Shown: positions 19,694 through 29,989, counted from the stretch's first letter. The stretch is DNA of 37,734 nt from Oscillospiraceae bacterium (GCA_009782475.1 WRIZ01000025.1:1-37734); one strand, 5' to 3'. Notes: generated from the sequence alone by a model not told the origin. Translations and numbers: made by a program.

Positions 19694-20263
19694 TTAAACC
19701 GCCTTTCTTGATTTCTTTTGTGAAGAAGGATTTCGCATCATGGCTCCCAATGCCGCGAACAGGACGGCGAAGGATCGCCCGAGCGACATGGTCAGATAGA
19801 GTTCGCCTTCCCATTGCGTCCTGTCTTGCTCAAAGTTTAACCCGATTTCAACATTTTGCTTTTTCACGCGGAATGTTTGGTTGATCAGCGGGCGCAGCAC
19901 ACCCCACGCCATATTGAGCCTTCCGTACATCATGGCCGCGCTGTAGGGGTCTTCGCTTCCGCCGAGGATGAGTTTCAGGTTCATGCGGTCGATCCTCAGC
20001 CCCTTCCGCAGGGAACGCATCACGGGTTTGACCATGCGCAGCAGCGTTTTGGGGTCTTTGAAGCCGGAGGGTTCTTTGTCCTTTTTTATCTTTTCCGGTT
20101 TTGGCTTTTTACTCTTTTGGAGCCGCTTTGTTAGGTCGAACCGGAAAATCCCGGCGCGGACGATCACCTTCGTTTGCCCGTCCCGCGACCGTTTGGCGCG
20201 CACGCCAAAGCGGATAAATCCCAGTAAATAGATACATGAAACAACGATAATCGCAACCCACAT
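19694..20263 (-). CDS. ytfI: DUF2953 membrane protein (YtfI-like)
   Basis: Protein of unknown function that regularly precedes ytfJ in spore formers. The 189 residues start with one membrane helix (WVAIIVVSCIYLLGFIRFGV), followed by a Lys-rich linker and a conserved part with RKGLRIDRMNLKLILGG, DPYSAAMMYGRLN, and a C-terminal hydrophobic helix near LYLTMSLGRSFAVLFAALGA. GGAG lies 8 nt before the ATG. The context suggests a spore role; no enzymatic motif is visible. Confidence 0.8.
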   Translation of the reverse strand: MWVAIIVVSCIYLLGFIRFGVRAKRSRDGQTKVIVRAGIFRFDLTKRLQKSKKPKPEKIKKDKEPSGFKDPKTLLRMVKPVMRSLRKGLRIDRMNLKLILGGSEDPYSAAMMYGRLNMAWGVLRPLINQTFRVKKQNVEIGLNFEQDRTQWEGELYLTMSLGRSFAVLFAALGAMMRNPSSQKKSRKAV

Positions 20264-20268
20264 ATCCG

Positions 20269-20799
20269 CTACTCCAACGTCAGCTGGCCGTCGATTTCGG
20301 TATCCGGCAGCTCATCAAGGCTTGAAAGGCCGAAAGCGCGTAAAAAAGCAGGCGTTGTTTTATATTGTATCGGCCGCCCCGGGACTTCCAGCCGCCCCGC
20401 TTCCGCAAGAAGCCCTTTGTCTACCAGCCCGGACAATGTCGCGCCGCTTTCGATCCCTCTGGCTCGCTCGACCTGAGCGCGCGTGATCGGCTGGTAATAA
20501 GCCGCGAGGCTCAATACTTCAAGGGCTGCCCGGCTCATGGGCGGCGGTTTGCGCTCTTCCAGCGTCTTTCGTATCAAATCGGCCAGCTCCGGCGCGGTCG
20601 TCATCTGTAACGATTTATCCAAACGCACCAGCCGGATGCCCCGCCGTTCAAATCGGTAACGCCCGCTCAACGTCTCGGCTGCTTCTTCGATCTCACGCGG
20701 TTCTAACTCCAGCGCAGCGGCCAAACGCGCAATGGTCACCGGCTCGCCTGAAGCAAACAGGATGCTCTCTATGGCTGCTTCGATTGAATAATCGTCCAT
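20269..20799 (-). CDS. scpB: Segregation and condensation protein B
   Basis: Winged-helix partner of ScpA in the SMC condensin complex that compacts and separates chromosomes. The start is ATG 20799, 7 nt after GAGGAGG, giving 176 residues; a longer frame to 20841 runs back through scpA. Family stretches are IEAAIESILFASGEPV, RGIRLVRLDKSLQMTT, LEVLSLAAYYQPITRAQVERARG and YKTTPAFLRAFGLSSLDELP. It overlaps scpA by 31 nt, as usual for this pair. Confidence 0.95.
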   Translation of the reverse strand: MDDYSIEAAIESILFASGEPVTIARLAAALELEPREIEEAAETLSGRYRFERRGIRLVRLDKSLQMTTAPELADLIRKTLEERKPPPMSRAALEVLSLAAYYQPITRAQVERARGIESGATLSGLVDKGLLAEAGRLEVPGRPIQYKTTPAFLRAFGLSSLDELPDTEIDGQLTLE

Positions 20800-21530
20800 T
20801 CTGCACCCTCCTCGCAAAGATCGATCTCCCTGTTGCGGCACATCTCCAAGACAGCTAAGAAAACAGCCACGATGATCGACCTGTTTTCCGCCTCTTCAAA
20901 AAGCTGATCCAGCGGTATCCTGCCGTTTTGCAGGATACGCTCACGGATGTCGTCGATCATTGCTTTCACAGGGTACGGCTCACGCCCCACAATGCCGGAA
21001 AAAACCGCTTTGGGCGGGGGGCGCCGCCGTTCGCTCCGCTCGGAAAGCCGCTCTATGGCTTCAGACAGAATGTCTGCCGCATGGATATGGGTATACTCCG
21101 GGTTTTTTTCGGCGGGTTCGGGCGGTTTTGTCAGGAGCTGGCGGTAGAGTTCGGCGCGGGTGCTTAAAAAGTCGCGTATAAACTCCATTTTCTGCCGTTC
21201 TTCCTGCGCCAGCCGCTCCTCCAACGCCTGTTTGAGCAAATCGACTTCCTCGTCTTCTTCCCCTGTTGTAACCAGCTTCTTGCTTTTGAGGTAAACAAGG
21301 TGCGAAGCCATCGCGATGAACTCACTTGCAACGTCCATATCCAACGCTTGACGCGTTTCGATCCATGCCGTAAACTGCCCGCACAGCAGGGTTATCTGCA
21401 AATCCTGAATGGCGATTTTATTCCTGCCGAGCAAATGCAGAATGAGGTCAAGCGGCCCCTCAAAATCCTCCATGACTTCCTGCGGAGCTTGTACAACTTT
21501 TTCCAGCCGGAATGTAAGCAATTCGTCCAT
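20769..21530 (-). CDS. scpA: Segregation and condensation protein A
   Basis: Kleisin subunit of SMC condensin. The 253-residue protein has the N-terminal kleisin block FEGPLDLILHLLGRNKIAIQ, then DVASEFIAMASHLVYLKSKKL, an acidic and charged middle, and a C-terminal winged-helix region that binds the SMC head (VAVFLAVLEMCRN). The ribosome binding site is weak (GAG in the preceding gene), so translation may be coupled to the M50 gene ending 4 nt upstream. Confidence 0.95.
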   Translation of the reverse strand: MDELLTFRLEKVVQAPQEVMEDFEGPLDLILHLLGRNKIAIQDLQITLLCGQFTAWIETRQALDMDVASEFIAMASHLVYLKSKKLVTTGEEDEEVDLLKQALEERLAQEERQKMEFIRDFLSTRAELYRQLLTKPPEPAEKNPEYTHIHAADILSEAIERLSERSERRRPPPKAVFSGIVGREPYPVKAMIDDIRERILQNGRIPLDQLFEEAENRSIIVAVFLAVLEMCRNREIDLCEEGAEWTIIQSKQP

Positions 21531-21534
21531 CTGT

Positions 21535-22278
21535 CTAATAACTCAGTCCAAAAACTTTGAATATGAGCGAGAGGATCCCGTCAAGAAAGGTTTGCAAGTA
21601 TCCGCCGAGTGCGCCTGTCAGGGCTAAAAACATGATGAGAAACATTCCGTAACGCTCATACTGCATCATGGCCCAGTAAGCGCGGTTGGGCAGGAAAGAC
21701 GCCAAAACCTTGGAGCCGTCCAGCGGCGGGATGGGAAGGAGGTTGAAAACGCCCAAAGCCACATTGTAAAAAATGAGATACAAAAACAGTCTTCCGACAA
21801 ATAACCCGGCAACGCCCCAATGCTCTCCGAGAGCCCATAAAGCGTTGTAAAAGTTACTTTTATTGTAAAAGAATGCCAGCTCCTGCGACGCGCCGGAAAG
21901 CGAATAAACAAGGGCAAACAAGCCCGCTATTAAAAACGCGAAGATAAAGTTGGAGAAGGGGCCGGCCAATGCTGTTAAGGCCATATCGCGTTTGGGGTCT
22001 CTAAAATATCTCGGGTCGATCTGAACGGGTTTTGCCCAGCCGAACCCCACAAACAAAAGCATCAGCGACCCGATCGGGTCGATATGCCGCACGGGGTTGA
22101 GCGTCAAACGACCCATATTCTTCGCCGTTTGATCGCCCAGCGCGTATGCCGCAAGGCCGTGGCAGAGTTCGTGTATGACCATGCAGATCAAAACAGCCAA
22201 AATCATCGTGATCAGGCTGACAACGATTTCCTGCATGGGTGTGTTTTCGCCTATGTTTTGAAAATACCGAAAAAGCAT
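21535..22278 (-). CDS. Site-2 protease family protein (M50, second copy in window)
   Basis: Polytopic zinc metalloprotease of the group usually found before scpA in Clostridia and Bacilli; substrate unknown. The 247 residues include HELCH (H36, E37, H40), the middle block GRLTLNPVRHIDPIGSL with GWAKPV, and NLLPIPPLDGSKVL with the third zinc ligand. At least five hydrophobic segments are visible. A good AAAGGAG lies 9 nt before the ATG. It differs from the SpoIVFB-like protein near 2.5 kb in having a longer insertion and extra helices. Confidence 0.88.
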   Translation of the reverse strand: MLFRYFQNIGENTPMQEIVVSLITMILAVLICMVIHELCHGLAAYALGDQTAKNMGRLTLNPVRHIDPIGSLMLLFVGFGWAKPVQIDPRYFRDPKRDMALTALAGPFSNFIFAFLIAGLFALVYSLSGASQELAFFYNKSNFYNALWALGEHWGVAGLFVGRLFLYLIFYNVALGVFNLLPIPPLDGSKVLASFLPNRAYWAMMQYERYGMFLIMFLALTGALGGYLQTFLDGILSLIFKVFGLSY

Positions 22279-22293
22279 GAGCGCAGACTCCTT

Positions 22294-23583
22294 TTATTGA
22301 TCAAGCCTAGCTACGTCTTCCCATGTCTCCCGCCGCACCGCTATATAAGACTTCCCTTGGCTTATCATCACAATGGGAGGACGGGGGACGCGGTTGTAGT
22401 TCGACGCCATCGAATAGTTGTAAGCCCCGGTGTTTAAGACGGCCAGCAAATCGCCCGGTTTGACCGGCTGGATGGGCATATCTTTGCCCAAAAGCTCGCA
22501 CTCACAGCACCGCCCCGCCAGTGTGATGGTCTCACTCTTTGATTCTAATGCCCGTTCCGGCAGGATTATGTCGTATTCCGCGCCGTAGAGCATGTAGCGC
22601 GGGTTATCGGTCAACCCGCCGTCTACCGAAACATAGGTGCGCACGCCGGGGATTTCCTTGATACTTCCCACCGTGTAAACGGTGATACAGGCGTTGGCAA
22701 CGATGGCGCGCCCCGGTTCGATCACCAGTTCCGGCAGCGGAAGATGATGGCGCGCCGAGGCTTCCCGCACGGCCTTGGCAATCGCGGAAACATACTCCGA
22801 AGCCGGCAGAACCTCCTGGCCGGGCAGATAACGCACGGCATATCCGCCGCCGATGTTCAACTCTTTAAGCGGCACACCCGCCTCCGCCATAAACGCCATC
22901 ATATGATCGATTGCGTCTGTATACGTTTCGATTTCAAATATCGGCGAACCAAGATGGCAGTGTATCCCTTCCAGTTTGATCCCGCCGAGCGAACAAGCCA
23001 GCTCCAAAGCCGCCTGTGCCGCGCCTGTTTCGATCGGTATGCCGAATTTGCTGTCCAGCTTCCCTGTTTGCAACGCTGTGTGCGTAGCCTTGCCTGTGAC
23101 GCCTGGAGAAAGGCGGAGGGATACCTTTGCCGTTATGCCCAGTTCCGAGGCGATGCGGGAAATGCGCTCCAGCTCTTCCGTTCCGTTGGCTACAATGCGG
23201 TGTATGTTTGTTTTGAGGGCATAGCGCAATTCTTCTTCTGTTTTGTTGTTGCCGTGGAAGATAATCCCTTCCGGCGGCATCCCGCCTTTCAGCGCGGTAA
23301 ACAGCTCCCCGCCCGACGCAACGTCGGTGAGCAGTCTTTCCTCATGTACAATGCGGTATATATGCGCAAAAGCCAAGGCTTTGCTAGCGTAAGCAACCGA
23401 CCATTTTCCCGGGTAATGCTCCGCCATCGCCGAGGTAAAAGCGCGGCAATTCGTTCGGATTTGCGCCTCGTCCATGATATAGAGCGGCGTACCAAATTCT
23501 TTGGCGAGCGACGGCACGTCCATGCCGCCGATCGTCAGATGACCGGCGTCATTGACCCCCAAGCAATCGGATACGAATCTCAA
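22294..23583 (-). CDS. lysA: Diaminopimelate decarboxylase
   Basis: Pyridoxal-phosphate enzyme that makes L-lysine from meso-diaminopimelate. The start is a TTG at 23583, 9 nt after a very strong AGGAGG that lies in the 3' end of engB. K68 (YASKAL) is the cofactor lysine. HCHLGS, NIGGGYAVRY, EPGRAIVANA and GRCCECELLG are the other active-site blocks. The 429-residue length is typical. It is the last gene of the tig-clpP-clpX-lon-engB run and the first before the M50-scpAB run, with only 15 nt to the next gene. Confidence 0.95.
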   Translation of the reverse strand: MRFVSDCLGVNDAGHLTIGGMDVPSLAKEFGTPLYIMDEAQIRTNCRAFTSAMAEHYPGKWSVAYASKALAFAHIYRIVHEERLLTDVASGGELFTALKGGMPPEGIIFHGNNKTEEELRYALKTNIHRIVANGTEELERISRIASELGITAKVSLRLSPGVTGKATHTALQTGKLDSKFGIPIETGAAQAALELACSLGGIKLEGIHCHLGSPIFEIETYTDAIDHMMAFMAEAGVPLKELNIGGGYAVRYLPGQEVLPASEYVSAIAKAVREASARHHLPLPELVIEPGRAIVANACITVYTVGSIKEIPGVRTYVSVDGGLTDNPRYMLYGAEYDIILPERALESKSETITLAGRCCECELLGKDMPIQPVKPGDLLAVLNTGAYNYSMASNYNRVPRPPIVMISQGKSYIAVRRETWEDVARLDQ

Positions 23584-24124
23584 AAAGTATCTCCTCCTTC
23601 CCCTTGCCTGTCACGGAAGACAGCGGCATGGCTTTCTCTACGGCAAGGGTTTCCTGTATCAACTGTATAGAGTTTAATAGTTGTGAAGGTTTCAGCTTGT
23701 CGGCTTTGTTCGCCACGGTGATGAACGGGATGTTTTTCTGCCGGAAGACTTCCGCCATCTGGCAATCCAGTGCGGTCGGCTTATGGCGGGCGTCCGCCAC
23801 CAGCACACCCAGCGTGATTCTGTCCGGCTCCGCAAAAAAGGCTTCCAGCAGTGCTGCCCAGCGCAGTTTCTCGGCATGGGAGACTTTTGCGTACCCGTAA
23901 CCGGGTAAATCCGCATAGAAATAGGTATCATTGATCAGAAAGTAGTTAACATGCGCCGTTTTTCCGGGGGTGTTGCCGACTTTGGCTAAGTTTTTTCGCC
24001 CGGTCAGCGTATTGATGACGGAACTCTTGCCCACATTGCTCCGTCCGGCAAAGACCACCGTCTTTTTCCCGTCACGGATGAATTGCTCTTCCCTTGCCGC
24101 GGAAAGGACGAATGCAGCATCCAT
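23549..24124 (-). CDS. engB: Ribosome biogenesis GTPase EngB/YsxC
   Basis: Small GTPase needed for 50S subunit assembly. The 191-residue protein has G1 GRSNVGKSS (27-35), G2 GKTAHVN, G3 DLPGYGYAKV and G4 NKADKL, all intact. Its ATG overlaps the lon stop by one base (TAATG), the standard lon-engB order of Firmicutes. It overlaps the TTG start of lysA by 35 nt. Confidence 0.95.
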   Translation of the reverse strand: MDAAFVLSAAREEQFIRDGKKTVVFAGRSNVGKSSVINTLTGRKNLAKVGNTPGKTAHVNYFLINDTYFYADLPGYGYAKVSHAEKLRWAALLEAFFAEPDRITLGVLVADARHKPTALDCQMAEVFRQKNIPFITVANKADKLKPSQLLNSIQLIQETLAVEKAMPLSSVTGKGKEEILFEIRIRLLGGQ

Positions 24125-26475
24125 TATACAATTGTTTCTTTCAGCACCGTTTCGATGCTGTCGGCTAAAACGAAGGTCAGCGCGCCGCGCACCGCCGGGT
24201 CTATGTCTTCAAGGTGGCGTTCATTTTCAGCCGGGATGATCACGGTATGGATTCCGGCGCGGAAAGCCGCCATAGCCTTTTCCTTCAAGCCGCCGATGGG
24301 TAAAACGCGCCCTCTCAGCGTGATCTCCCCCGTCATGGCCGTGTCGCGCCGCACCGGGCGTTCGGTCAACGCCGAAAGCATGGCGACTGTCATGGTGATC
24401 CCAGCCGAAGGGCCGTCTTTGGGGATGGCTCCTTCCGGGCAGTGGATATGGATGTCGCGGTTTTTATGGAAATCTTTATCGATCCCCCACGCCCCGCACA
24501 GGCTACGTATGCAGGTAAAGGCCGCTTTGGCCGACTCTTTCATAATGTCGCCCATATTTCCCGTCAGCTCTATCTTCCCGCTGCCTTCGCTGACGCCCGC
24601 TTCCACTTCCAAAACCTCGCCGCCGAACGGCGTCCAGGCCAAACCGCACACAAGCCCCACTTCCGGCTGACCTAACGGCCGTTCGGGGCGGTATTTTCGG
24701 ATACCGAGGAAATCATGGAGGTTTTTACCCGTGATAATGACTTTATGAGAGAGCGAGACTAATTTTTGCTGCTTGTCATGCTCTTCCCCGGACATTCGCT
24801 GCGGCGCGTCGCCGCCGCTTGCGTAACGCATGGCCGTCTTACGGCAGACGGCGGCAATTTCACGCTCCAGCACGCGCACCCCCGCTTCGCGGGTGTATCC
24901 GGCAATCAGTTCGCGCAGCCCCCCGGCGGAAATAGCCAGCATGGATTTGGAGATACCGTGTTTCTCCATTTGCTTCGGAATGAGATGGCTTTTGGCGATC
25001 TGCATCTTTTCTTCGTCGGTGTAACTGGAGAGTTCGAGAACTTCCATACGGTCGAGCAGCGGACGCGGGATGGTTGACGTGGTATTGGCGGTCGTGATGA
25101 ATAAGATGTCCGATAAATCGAACGGGATTTCAAGGTAATGGTCGCGGAAGGAAGCGTTTTGCTCCGGGTCAAGCACTTCGAGCAAGGCCGCCGAAGGGTC
25201 GCCCCGGCTGTCGGCACCCAGCTTGTCCACTTCATCGAGGAGGATGAGCGCGTTTTTGCTTCCCGCTTGCCGCACCGCGCTGATGATCCGCCCCGGCATG
25301 GCTCCGATGTATGTTTTGCGGTGTCCGCGTATGTCGGCTTCGTCCCGCACCCCGCCCAGCGAGAGGCGAGAAAGTTTCCGCCCCATCGCCCGCGCCATGG
25401 AGAGCGCGACCGACGTTTTTCCGACGCCCGGCGGCCCGACCAGGCAGAGAATCTGCCCTTTCAGCTGCGGCGCAAGTCTTTTCACGGCTAAGTATTCAAG
25501 GATGCGCTGTTTGATTTTATCCAGCCCGTAATGGTCTTTGTCCAGTATCTTTCGTGCCGCCTCTATGTCCAAACGGTCTTTCGACGCCGTGTTCCACGGT
25601 AAGGAAAGGCATGTGTCAAGATAGGTGCGGATCAACGCCGCTTCATGCGATTCAGACGGCTGCCGCGAAAGGCGGCCGGCTTCTTTTTTCAGCTTTTCCG
25701 CCGTTTCTTCCGGCAGTTTCAACTCGTCAATTTTCGCCTCATAGGCTTCCGCCTCATCTTCGCCGCCGTCGCCCAGTTCGCTTTTGATGGCTTTCAACTG
25801 TTCGCGCAGATAATAATCTTTTTGGTTCTTCACCAAACGGTCGCGCAAACGGTCGTGCAGGTCGCTTTCGATCGAGAGAATCTCCACTTCGTGCGAAAGG
25901 ATGGCATACAGCCGTTCCAGCCTTTTGGCCGGATGCACCGCCTCCAGCACCGATTGCTTTTCCGGCGGTTTGACAGGGATATGCTGTGTGATATAATCGG
26001 CCAAATACCCCGCTTTTTCGGCGGCTTGAACATTGATGATGACTTCCGGCGAAAGTCTTGGCATCAGTGCGCTGTAGTCTTCAAAAGTGTTTTTCACTTC
26101 CCGTATCAACGCTTCGAGTTTTAGGGAAGTGCGTTTGGGTTCCGCCAGCGGCTCCACCTCGGCCACACAGAACGGGTCTTCCTCTAAAACAGCCCGCAGC
26201 ACGGCGCGCTGACGCCCTTCGACCAATACGCGCACGTTGTCGCCGGGGAGACGGATGATTTGGCGCAGCACAGAGATCGTCCCGATGCGGTGTACATCTC
26301 CGATCCCAGGGTCGTTGCTGCGCATATCCTTCTGCGCCACCAAAAAAACCGACTGCTCGCCGCGAAGTGCTTCTTCCAACGCCCGCACAGATTTATGGCG
26401 GCCGATGTCAAAGTGGATATACATTTCCGGGAAGACCGTCAGCCCGCGCAGGGCAATCATCGGAAGCTGCATCAT
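24124..26475 (-). CDS. lon: ATP-dependent protease Lon
   Basis: Cytoplasmic ATP-driven serine protease for damaged and regulatory proteins. The 783 residues hold the N-terminal substrate domain (PMIALRGLTVFPEMYIHFDIGR), coiled-coil region, AAA module with Walker A GPPGVGKT and Walker B ILLDEVDK, and the C-terminal protease domain with the catalytic Ser in KDGPSAGITM and Lys in LPIGGLKEKAMAA. Two adjacent ATG codons begin the gene; GGAG is better spaced for the second (26472). It follows clpX by 14 nt. Confidence 0.96.
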   Translation of the reverse strand: MMQLPMIALRGLTVFPEMYIHFDIGRHKSVRALEEALRGEQSVFLVAQKDMRSNDPGIGDVHRIGTISVLRQIIRLPGDNVRVLVEGRQRAVLRAVLEEDPFCVAEVEPLAEPKRTSLKLEALIREVKNTFEDYSALMPRLSPEVIINVQAAEKAGYLADYITQHIPVKPPEKQSVLEAVHPAKRLERLYAILSHEVEILSIESDLHDRLRDRLVKNQKDYYLREQLKAIKSELGDGGEDEAEAYEAKIDELKLPEETAEKLKKEAGRLSRQPSESHEAALIRTYLDTCLSLPWNTASKDRLDIEAARKILDKDHYGLDKIKQRILEYLAVKRLAPQLKGQILCLVGPPGVGKTSVALSMARAMGRKLSRLSLGGVRDEADIRGHRKTYIGAMPGRIISAVRQAGSKNALILLDEVDKLGADSRGDPSAALLEVLDPEQNASFRDHYLEIPFDLSDILFITTANTTSTIPRPLLDRMEVLELSSYTDEEKMQIAKSHLIPKQMEKHGISKSMLAISAGGLRELIAGYTREAGVRVLEREIAAVCRKTAMRYASGGDAPQRMSGEEHDKQQKLVSLSHKVIITGKNLHDFLGIRKYRPERPLGQPEVGLVCGLAWTPFGGEVLEVEAGVSEGSGKIELTGNMGDIMKESAKAAFTCIRSLCGAWGIDKDFHKNRDIHIHCPEGAIPKDGPSAGITMTVAMLSALTERPVRRDTAMTGEITLRGRVLPIGGLKEKAMAAFRAGIHTVIIPAENERHLEDIDPAVRGALTFVLADSIETVLKETIV

Positions 26476-26489
26476 TCAGGCTCCATCAT

Positions 26490-27794
26490 TTAAGATACGT
26501 TTTTCTTTGACTTTTGCTTCAAAGCGGCGGCGGTAACCGGCATGACTCGAGCCTGTATCTCAGGGTTGCGCGACAATTCGGGCTCGGCTTTGTCCTTAAT
26601 GGATTCACGGGTGATCAAAACTTTTTCGATCGACGGATCCATCGGGATGGAATACATGATGTTGGTCATCACCGACTCAATGATCGCCCGCAGACCGCGC
26701 GCGCCGATCCCGCGCTCCACCGCCAGTTCGGCGATCTCTTCCAAAGCCTCTTCTTCAAATGTGAGTTCCACGCTGTCCATCTCGAAGAGCTTTTTATACT
26801 GTTTGACAAGGGAGTTTTTCGGTTCGGTCAAGATCGATACCAATTCCTCTTTGGTTAGCTGACCCAGCGGCGCGATGATGGGCAGGCGGCCTACCAATTC
26901 GGGAATGATACCATATTTGAGCAGGTCATGCGGGGTCACCTCACGCAGGGAGGCGGTGAGGTCTTTTTTCTTTTTGCTTTCGACCAAACCCGAGAAGCCC
27001 ATCGTCCGTTTCCCCAAACGGTTTTCAACGATGGTTTCGATCCCGTCGAAGGCTCCGCCGCAGATGAAGAGGATGTTGGCCGTGTTGATTTGCAGAAAAT
27101 CCTGATGCGGGTGTTTGCGCCCGCCGGTCGGCGGCACATTGGCGATGGTTCCCTCCAAGATTTTCAGCAAAGCCTGCTGGACGCCCTCGCCGGATACGTC
27201 GCGCGTGATGGAGACATTCTCGCTCTTGCGGGCGATCTTGTCCATCTCGTCGATATAGATGATGCCGCGTTCGGCTCGTTCAATATCATGGTCGGCGGCC
27301 TGTATCAGCCGGAGCAGGATGTTTTCCACATCCTCGCCCACATATCCCGCTTCGGTCAGCGTTGTGGCGTCGGCAATGGCAAACGGCACATTGAGGATTT
27401 TGGCCAGTGTCGCGGCGAAATAGGTTTTGCCGCAGCCGGTGGGGCCAAGCATGAGGATATTGCTCTTTTGCAGTTCGACGTCGTCGCCGTTGTCGGCGGC
27501 AAAGACGCGTTTATAATGGTTGTATACCGCGACCGACAGCGCGATCTTGGCTTCTTCCTGACCGACGACATATTCGTCGAGCAATGCCCTGATCTCATGC
27601 GGTCGTTTGAGGGTATCGGTCTGCGCGATGGCCGGGGAGCGGTTGTAATCCACCCCGTCGTCGAGGATGGTCAAACAAAGCTGTACGCATTCATTGCAGA
27701 TACAGGCACTCGGCCCGGCAATCAGCCTGCGCACCTGATCCTGGTGTTTGCCGCAGAAGTTGCAGCGCACATGCCTGCGTTCGTCTCTTGGCAT
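26490..27794 (-). CDS. clpX: ClpX, ATP-dependent unfoldase of the ClpXP protease
   Basis: Hexameric unfoldase that feeds substrates to ClpP. The N-terminus is a C4 zinc finger (CNFCG and CICNEC). The AAA domain has Walker A GPTGCGKT, Walker [10 protein letters not shown], and the pore loop GYVGEDVE. The IGF-type ClpP contact loop appears as MGFSGL within the expected region. The 434-residue length is normal, with a Lys-rich tail. AAAGGA lies 8 nt before the ATG. It is third in the tig-clpP-clpX-lon order. Confidence 0.96.
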   Translation of the reverse strand: MPRDERRHVRCNFCGKHQDQVRRLIAGPSACICNECVQLCLTILDDGVDYNRSPAIAQTDTLKRPHEIRALLDEYVVGQEEAKIALSVAVYNHYKRVFAADNGDDVELQKSNILMLGPTGCGKTYFAATLAKILNVPFAIADATTLTEAGYVGEDVENILLRLIQAADHDIERAERGIIYIDEMDKIARKSENVSITRDVSGEGVQQALLKILEGTIANVPPTGGRKHPHQDFLQINTANILFICGGAFDGIETIVENRLGKRTMGFSGLVESKKKKDLTASLREVTPHDLLKYGIIPELVGRLPIIAPLGQLTKEELVSILTEPKNSLVKQYKKLFEMDSVELTFEEEALEEIAELAVERGIGARGLRAIIESVMTNIMYSIPMDPSIEKVLITRESIKDKAEPELSRNPEIQARVMPVTAAALKQKSKKNVS

Positions 27795-27823
27795 TTGATT
27801 ATCCTTTCAGCAGCTGCAGCTGC

Positions 27824-28429
27824 TTATTTGTTTGGTATATTGGCGCGCTTGTCGTACACCTTGTCGATCAAACCGTAGGTCAACGCTTCCTCGGCGGACA
27901 TATAACGGTCGCGCTCGGTGTCTTCGGCGATCTGTTCCACCGTTTGACCGGTAAGGGAGGCCATGATGGTATTCATTTTTTCTTTTGTGCGGATGAGGTG
28001 GTCGGTGTGTATCTTGATGTCGGTCACCTGCCCGCTTAACCCGCCGCGCAGAGCGGGCTGGTGAATGAGCATTTCAGAATTGGAAAGGGCGTAGCGTTTC
28101 CCTTTGGCTCCGGCCGCCAGCAAAAACGCGCCCATAGAAGCCGCCAAGCCGACGCAGATGGTCGATACATCGGCGGTGATATAGTTCATGGTATCAAAAA
28201 TGGCAAGCCCAGACGTAATGGAGCCGCCGGGCGAGTTGATATAGAAACTGATGTCCTTATCAGGGTCTTGCGCCTCAAGATAGAGCAGCTGCGCTACGAT
28301 CAGCGAAGCGGTCACGTCGTTTACGTCTTCCGATAAAAAGACAATCCGATCGTTCAGCAGACGGGAATAGATGTCATAGGAACGCTCCCCCCGGTTGGTC
28401 TGCTCGATGACCATTGGAACCAAACTCAT
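27824..28429 (-). CDS. clpP: ClpP, proteolytic subunit
   Basis: Serine protease chamber partnered with ClpX. The 201 residues have S98 (GLAASMGAF), H123 (MLIHQP) and D174 (TERD) as the catalytic triad. Two extra residues after the His (HQPALRGG) compared with E. coli ClpP sit near the head region. The start overlaps the tig stop as ATGA, with GGAGAAGGA upstream in tig. Confidence 0.96.
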   Translation of the reverse strand: MSLVPMVIEQTNRGERSYDIYSRLLNDRIVFLSEDVNDVTASLIVAQLLYLEAQDPDKDISFYINSPGGSITSGLAIFDTMNYITADVSTICVGLAASMGAFLLAAGAKGKRYALSNSEMLIHQPALRGGLSGQVTDIKIHTDHLIRTKEKMNTIMASLTGQTVEQIAEDTERDRYMSAEEALTYGLIDKVYDKRANIPNK

Positions 28430-29832
28430 TCCTTCTCCTCCTCTTTCTTAACGGTTTTCTTTTTTGCCGCGGGTTTCTTGGGTTTTTCATCTGTTTCAGT
28501 TTTCTTCTTCGGCACGGCTTTTTTGGGTTTTGGCTCCGCTTCTGTTTCTTCCGGCTTATCCAGCTTGATGGCCGACTCGGTGATGAGCTTTGACGCTTTC
28601 AACGCCAGCAAATCTTTTGTCAGGTTCTTTTCGGGGATCGACTGCCGCACTTCTTCCTCCCCGATTTTATACATCTCGGCCAGCCTCGTGTATTCTTCAT
28701 TCAGTTCGCCCTCCGCCAGCGTGAGGTTTTCCAGCTTGACGATCTTATCAAAAATGAGGCTGGATTTGGCGTGGTTTTCAGCCTGCGGACGGAAGTTGTC
28801 GATCATCGCTTTTTCGTCCATACCGGCGATTTGCATATACTGCTGGATGTTCATCCCGCGCTGCCGGAGGTTGTAGGAGAAGTCGTTGATGATGTCTTCA
28901 AGGTGTTTTTGGATGATGGCGTCGGGGATGTCGCCTTGCAGGGTGGGGATGATTTTTCCCATCAGCGCGTTTTCAAAAGCGTGCTGGACGTCGCGTTCCC
29001 TAGCGTCAAGTATACGCTTGCGAACCGATTCTTTATACTCTTTGAGCGTATCGAACTCCGAAATATCTTTGGCGAACTCGTCGTCGGCCTCGGGGAGCTG
29101 TTTTTCCTTGACTTCATGGATTTTGCATTTGAAGACGGCCGGTTTGCCTTTCAGCTCCTCGGCATGATATTCCTCGGGGAAGGTGACCTCCACATCTGGT
29201 TTGTCCCCCGCTTTCGCCCCTTCCAGCTTTTCTTCAAAGCCAGGGATGAAGCGGTTGGAGCCAAGCTCTAACGTCTGTTTCTCCCCTTTGCCGCCTTCAA
29301 ACGGCACGCCGCCGATAAACCCTTCGTAATCAAGGATGACGGTGTCGCCGCTCTTGGCGGCGCGTTCGACCGTCGTAAGGCTGGCGTTGCGTTCGCGCAG
29401 CCGTTCCACTTCGGCGTCGATCTCCTCGTCCTTGACTTCGGCGGGCGGCGCGTAGGCACTAAGTCCTTTATACTGCCCGATTTCGATCTCAGGATACACG
29501 TGCACCCGCGCGATGAAGGTATATCCGTCTTCGCCGAGGGTTTCGACCTCGACGTCGGGGCGTTCTACCGGTTCCAGCCCTTCTTTTTCTATTGCTTCAT
29601 CATATGCTTCAACCCATGTATCGCTCACAGCGTCCTGATAAAAGACGCCCTGCCCGTACATGGATTCAATGATCCTGCGCGGGGCTTTCCCTTTGCGGAA
29701 TCCCGGCACATTCATTTTCGCGGCGTTTTTACGGAACGCCCGGTCAACAGCGGCGGAAAAGGTCTCCTTATCCACCTCGATGATCAGTTCCATCAGATTT
29801 TTTTCTTTTTTCTCCATGCTTTTGACGGTCAT
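28426..29832 (-). CDS. tig: Trigger factor
   Basis: Ribosome-bound chaperone and peptidyl-prolyl isomerase. The N-terminal ribosome-docking signature is [12 protein letters not shown], the FKBP-like domain follows (about 155-245, with [14 protein letters not shown]), then the long helical C-domain. Residues about 430-468 form an unusual Lys/Glu/Pro-rich tail with [12 protein letters not shown]-like runs. The start [11 protein letters not shown] matches the normal beginning of the family; its ribosome binding site (AAGGG) is distant. It is the first gene of the proteolysis operon. Confidence 0.95.
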   Translation of the reverse strand: MTVKSMEKKEKNLMELIIEVDKETFSAAVDRAFRKNAAKMNVPGFRKGKAPRRIIESMYGQGVFYQDAVSDTWVEAYDEAIEKEGLEPVERPDVEVETLGEDGYTFIARVHVYPEIEIGQYKGLSAYAPPAEVKDEEIDAEVERLRERNASLTTVERAAKSGDTVILDYEGFIGGVPFEGGKGEKQTLELGSNRFIPGFEEKLEGAKAGDKPDVEVTFPEEYHAEELKGKPAVFKCKIHEVKEKQLPEADDEFAKDISEFDTLKEYKESVRKRILDARERDVQHAFENALMGKIIPTLQGDIPDAIIQKHLEDIINDFSYNLRQRGMNIQQYMQIAGMDEKAMIDNFRPQAENHAKSSLIFDKIVKLENLTLAEGELNEEYTRLAEMYKIGEEEVRQSIPEKNLTKDLLALKASKLITESAIKLDKPEETEAEPKPKKAVPKKKTETDEKPKKPAAKKKTVKKEEEKE

Positions 29833-29873
29833 TTGTTACGCCAACCCTTCCCAGTCTATCTTGTATCCGATGT

Positions 29874-29902
29874 ACTATATCATACCAAACAAAAAGACGC
29901 AA
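29874..29902 (-). promoter_or_regulatory. Possible promoter of the tig operon
   Basis: On the minus strand TTGCGT (29902-29897) and TATAGT (29879-29874) are 17 nt apart. The -35 half lies within the upstream terminator stem. Both elements are imperfect. The rest of the 157-nt gap between tig and the metallophosphoesterase gene shows nothing else. Confidence 0.3.
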
Positions 29903-29919
29903 GTACGACGCGTCTTTTT
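29891..29919 (-). terminator. Terminator between the metallophosphoesterase gene and tig
   Basis: A perfect 10-bp stem (AAAAAGACGC at 29891-29900 with GCGTCTTTTT at 29910-29919) encloses a 9-nt loop. On the minus strand the T-run continues as TTTTTGTTT, so termination of the phosphoesterase transcript is the likely job. The structure could also work on the other strand. Confidence 0.75.
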
Positions 29920-29989
29920 GGCGGAAAAATTGTGATTTGTTTTATCTGCGCTCGGCTTGGTCAACCACCCTTACGAAGATGACGGCGCA

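Noticed and set aside
22744-23670. Plus-strand open frame of 308 codons
   Set aside because: It is antisense to lysA, which has all catalytic motifs. Its composition is a mirror of lysA codons and no protein family is recognisable.
26928-27878. Plus-strand open frame of 316 codons
   Set aside because: It lies opposite clpX, whose identity is certain. Long antisense frames arise easily in this GC-rich coding DNA.
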